Source: Bacteroidota bacterium
GTDB lineage: Bacteria > Bacteroidota > Bacteroidia > NS11-12g > UBA9320
Assembly: GCA_024638525.1 (NCBI GenBank)
Contig: JAHEKB010000118.1
Span: forward strand, 1 to 7,234
Direction of reading: 5' to 3'
DNA: 7,234 nucleotides
Below, one piece after another: positions 6,547-7,234 of this stretch. The number at the start of each line of letters is the position of its first letter. Position 1 is the stretch's first letter. The notes under the pieces are model-generated. The model saw only the letters and a program-made list of their open reading frames with translations, searched no databases and was not told where the DNA came from. The translations under genes and the position numbers were made by a program.

Positions 6547-7234
6547 CTTTACCATGACACTTTTTGTATTTCTTTCCACTACCACAGGGACAAGGATCAT
6601 TTCTTCCTACTTTCTTTTCGCTTCTAACCGGTACTTTTTGTTCTTTGGGTTCTGCCTGCTGTTTGGACTGAGCTTGTGCTCCGCCCTCTACCAAAGCTTC
6701 ACCAGCACGGCTTGTGCGCATCCTGCTCATATCGGCTCTTTTTCTCTCCTTTGCTTCTCGCATATCATTGGAGCTTTGAACCGGGATATTGCTTTTGAAA
6801 AGTAACGAAATGATATCCCCATTTAGTTCGTGAATCATCGCTTGAAAGAGATTGAATGATTCCAGTTTGTATATCAACAGGGGATCTTTTTGTTCATAAC
6901 TGGCGTTGTTAGCCGTTTGCTTGAGATCGTCTAGCGCGCGTAAATGCTCTTTCCAATGATCATCAATGGAGGCCAATACCGCATAGCGCTCAAATGCATT
7001 TATTATTTCTTTTCCCTCAGTTTCTAACGCTTTCCTTAGGTTGACGCTTACGTTCAAGCCTTTTTTACCGTCGGAAAAGGGCACCAAAATATTCTTGACA
7101 TCATCCCCGCGTTCCTTGTGAATGTTTTTAAATACTTGCAAGGCGCGTTCAGCAATAGCAGCGGACTTCCTATCATAAAAATCAGAAGCCTCATCAAAGA
7201 TTTTTTGAATGAGCTCTTCTTCTTTCGTGGATTC
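6539..7234 (-). CDS. secA: Protein translocase ATPase SecA, C-terminal part (enters from right edge)
   Basis: SecA is the cytoplasmic motor that drives unfolded preproteins through SecYEG. The last 231 residues are visible; the helicase-like motor domains lie beyond the right edge. The segment covers the end of the wing/helical scaffold region, with the canonical IDDHWKEHLRALDDLK and, further on, the ALDD..YEQKDPLLIYKLESFNLFQAM-type sequence (here in separate short stretches), then a low-complexity Ala/Gln/Glu/Lys-rich linker of roughly 60 residues. It ends with the SEC-C zinc motif GRNDPCPCGSGKKYKKCHG, in which the Cys-x-Cys-x8-Cys-His set is intact; this tail binds SecB and phospholipid in other bacteria. 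The stop TAG at 6539-6541 overlaps the start of the SPOR gene, so the two are likely on one transcript. The remaining sequence shows no frameshift or missing motif. Confidence 0.97.
   Translation of the reverse strand, partial: ESTKEEELIQKIFDEASDFYDRKSAAIAERALQVFKNIHKERGDDVKNILVPFSDGKKGLNVSVNLRKALETEGKEIINAFERYAVLASIDDHWKEHLRALDDLKQTANNASYEQKDPLLIYKLESFNLFQAMIHELNGDIISLLFKSNIPVQSSNDMREAKERKRADMSRMRTSRAGEALVEGGAQAQSKQQAEPKEQKVPVRSEKKVGRNDPCPCGSGKKYKKCHGKDA

Noticed and set aside
6556..6600. Upstream extension of the SPOR reading frame within secA
   Set aside because: It would put a charged stretch (VVVERNTKSV) before the signal peptide and lies over the conserved SEC-C zinc motif codons of secA.
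6533..6805. Plus-strand open frame opposite secA giving a hydrophobic, Phe/Leu-rich peptide
   Set aside because: The hydrophobicity is a mirror of lysine- and glutamine-rich secA codons, and secA is certain on the other strand.

Overview
The window looks like a fragment of a Bacteroidota chromosome, most likely Flavobacteriales or a relative. Evidence for this is the typical Bacteroidota form of MutS and of the short SpoU methylase, a CtlX/amidinotransferase pair, a ComB homologue, a SPOR protein with a Sec signal, moderate-to-low GC by eye, start codons without clear Shine-Dalgarno sequences, and one good TAnnTTTG element of the kind used by the Bacteroidota primary sigma factor. It is almost wholly coding: the only gaps are about 9 bp (899-907) and 60 bp (6055-6114), and adjacent genes overlap at five junctions. 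No RNA gene, CRISPR array, insertion sequence or clear intrinsic terminator was seen.

Layout. Bases 1-898 (minus) are the 5' part of mutS, read out of the left edge. Divergent from it, on the plus strand, are a TrmH/SpoU-family RNA 2'-O-methyltransferase (908-1441) and, overlapping its end, a 704-residue exported protein of unknown function (1428-3542). The C-terminal domain of that protein carries a possible caspase-like His/Cys pair. Converging on it from the right is a minus-strand cluster: secA C-terminus (from the right edge to 6539), a small exported SPOR protein (6115-6546), then after a 60 bp gap an amidinotransferase/arginine deiminase-fold hydrolase (5143-6054), a CtlX-type citrulline hydrolase (4236-5150) and ComB, 2-phosphosulfolactate phosphatase (3532-4239).

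How the genes may work together. The three genes from 6054 down to 3532 overlap by 8 and 4 bases and very probably form one transcription unit. The two guanidino-modifying enzymes could carry out successive steps such as arginine to citrulline to ornithine; this is inference from family and context. ComB is tightly coupled to them without an obvious metabolic link. mutS, trmH and secA are housekeeping genes. The least understood gene is the exported protein at 1428-3542, which is the best candidate for an undescribed activity in this window.
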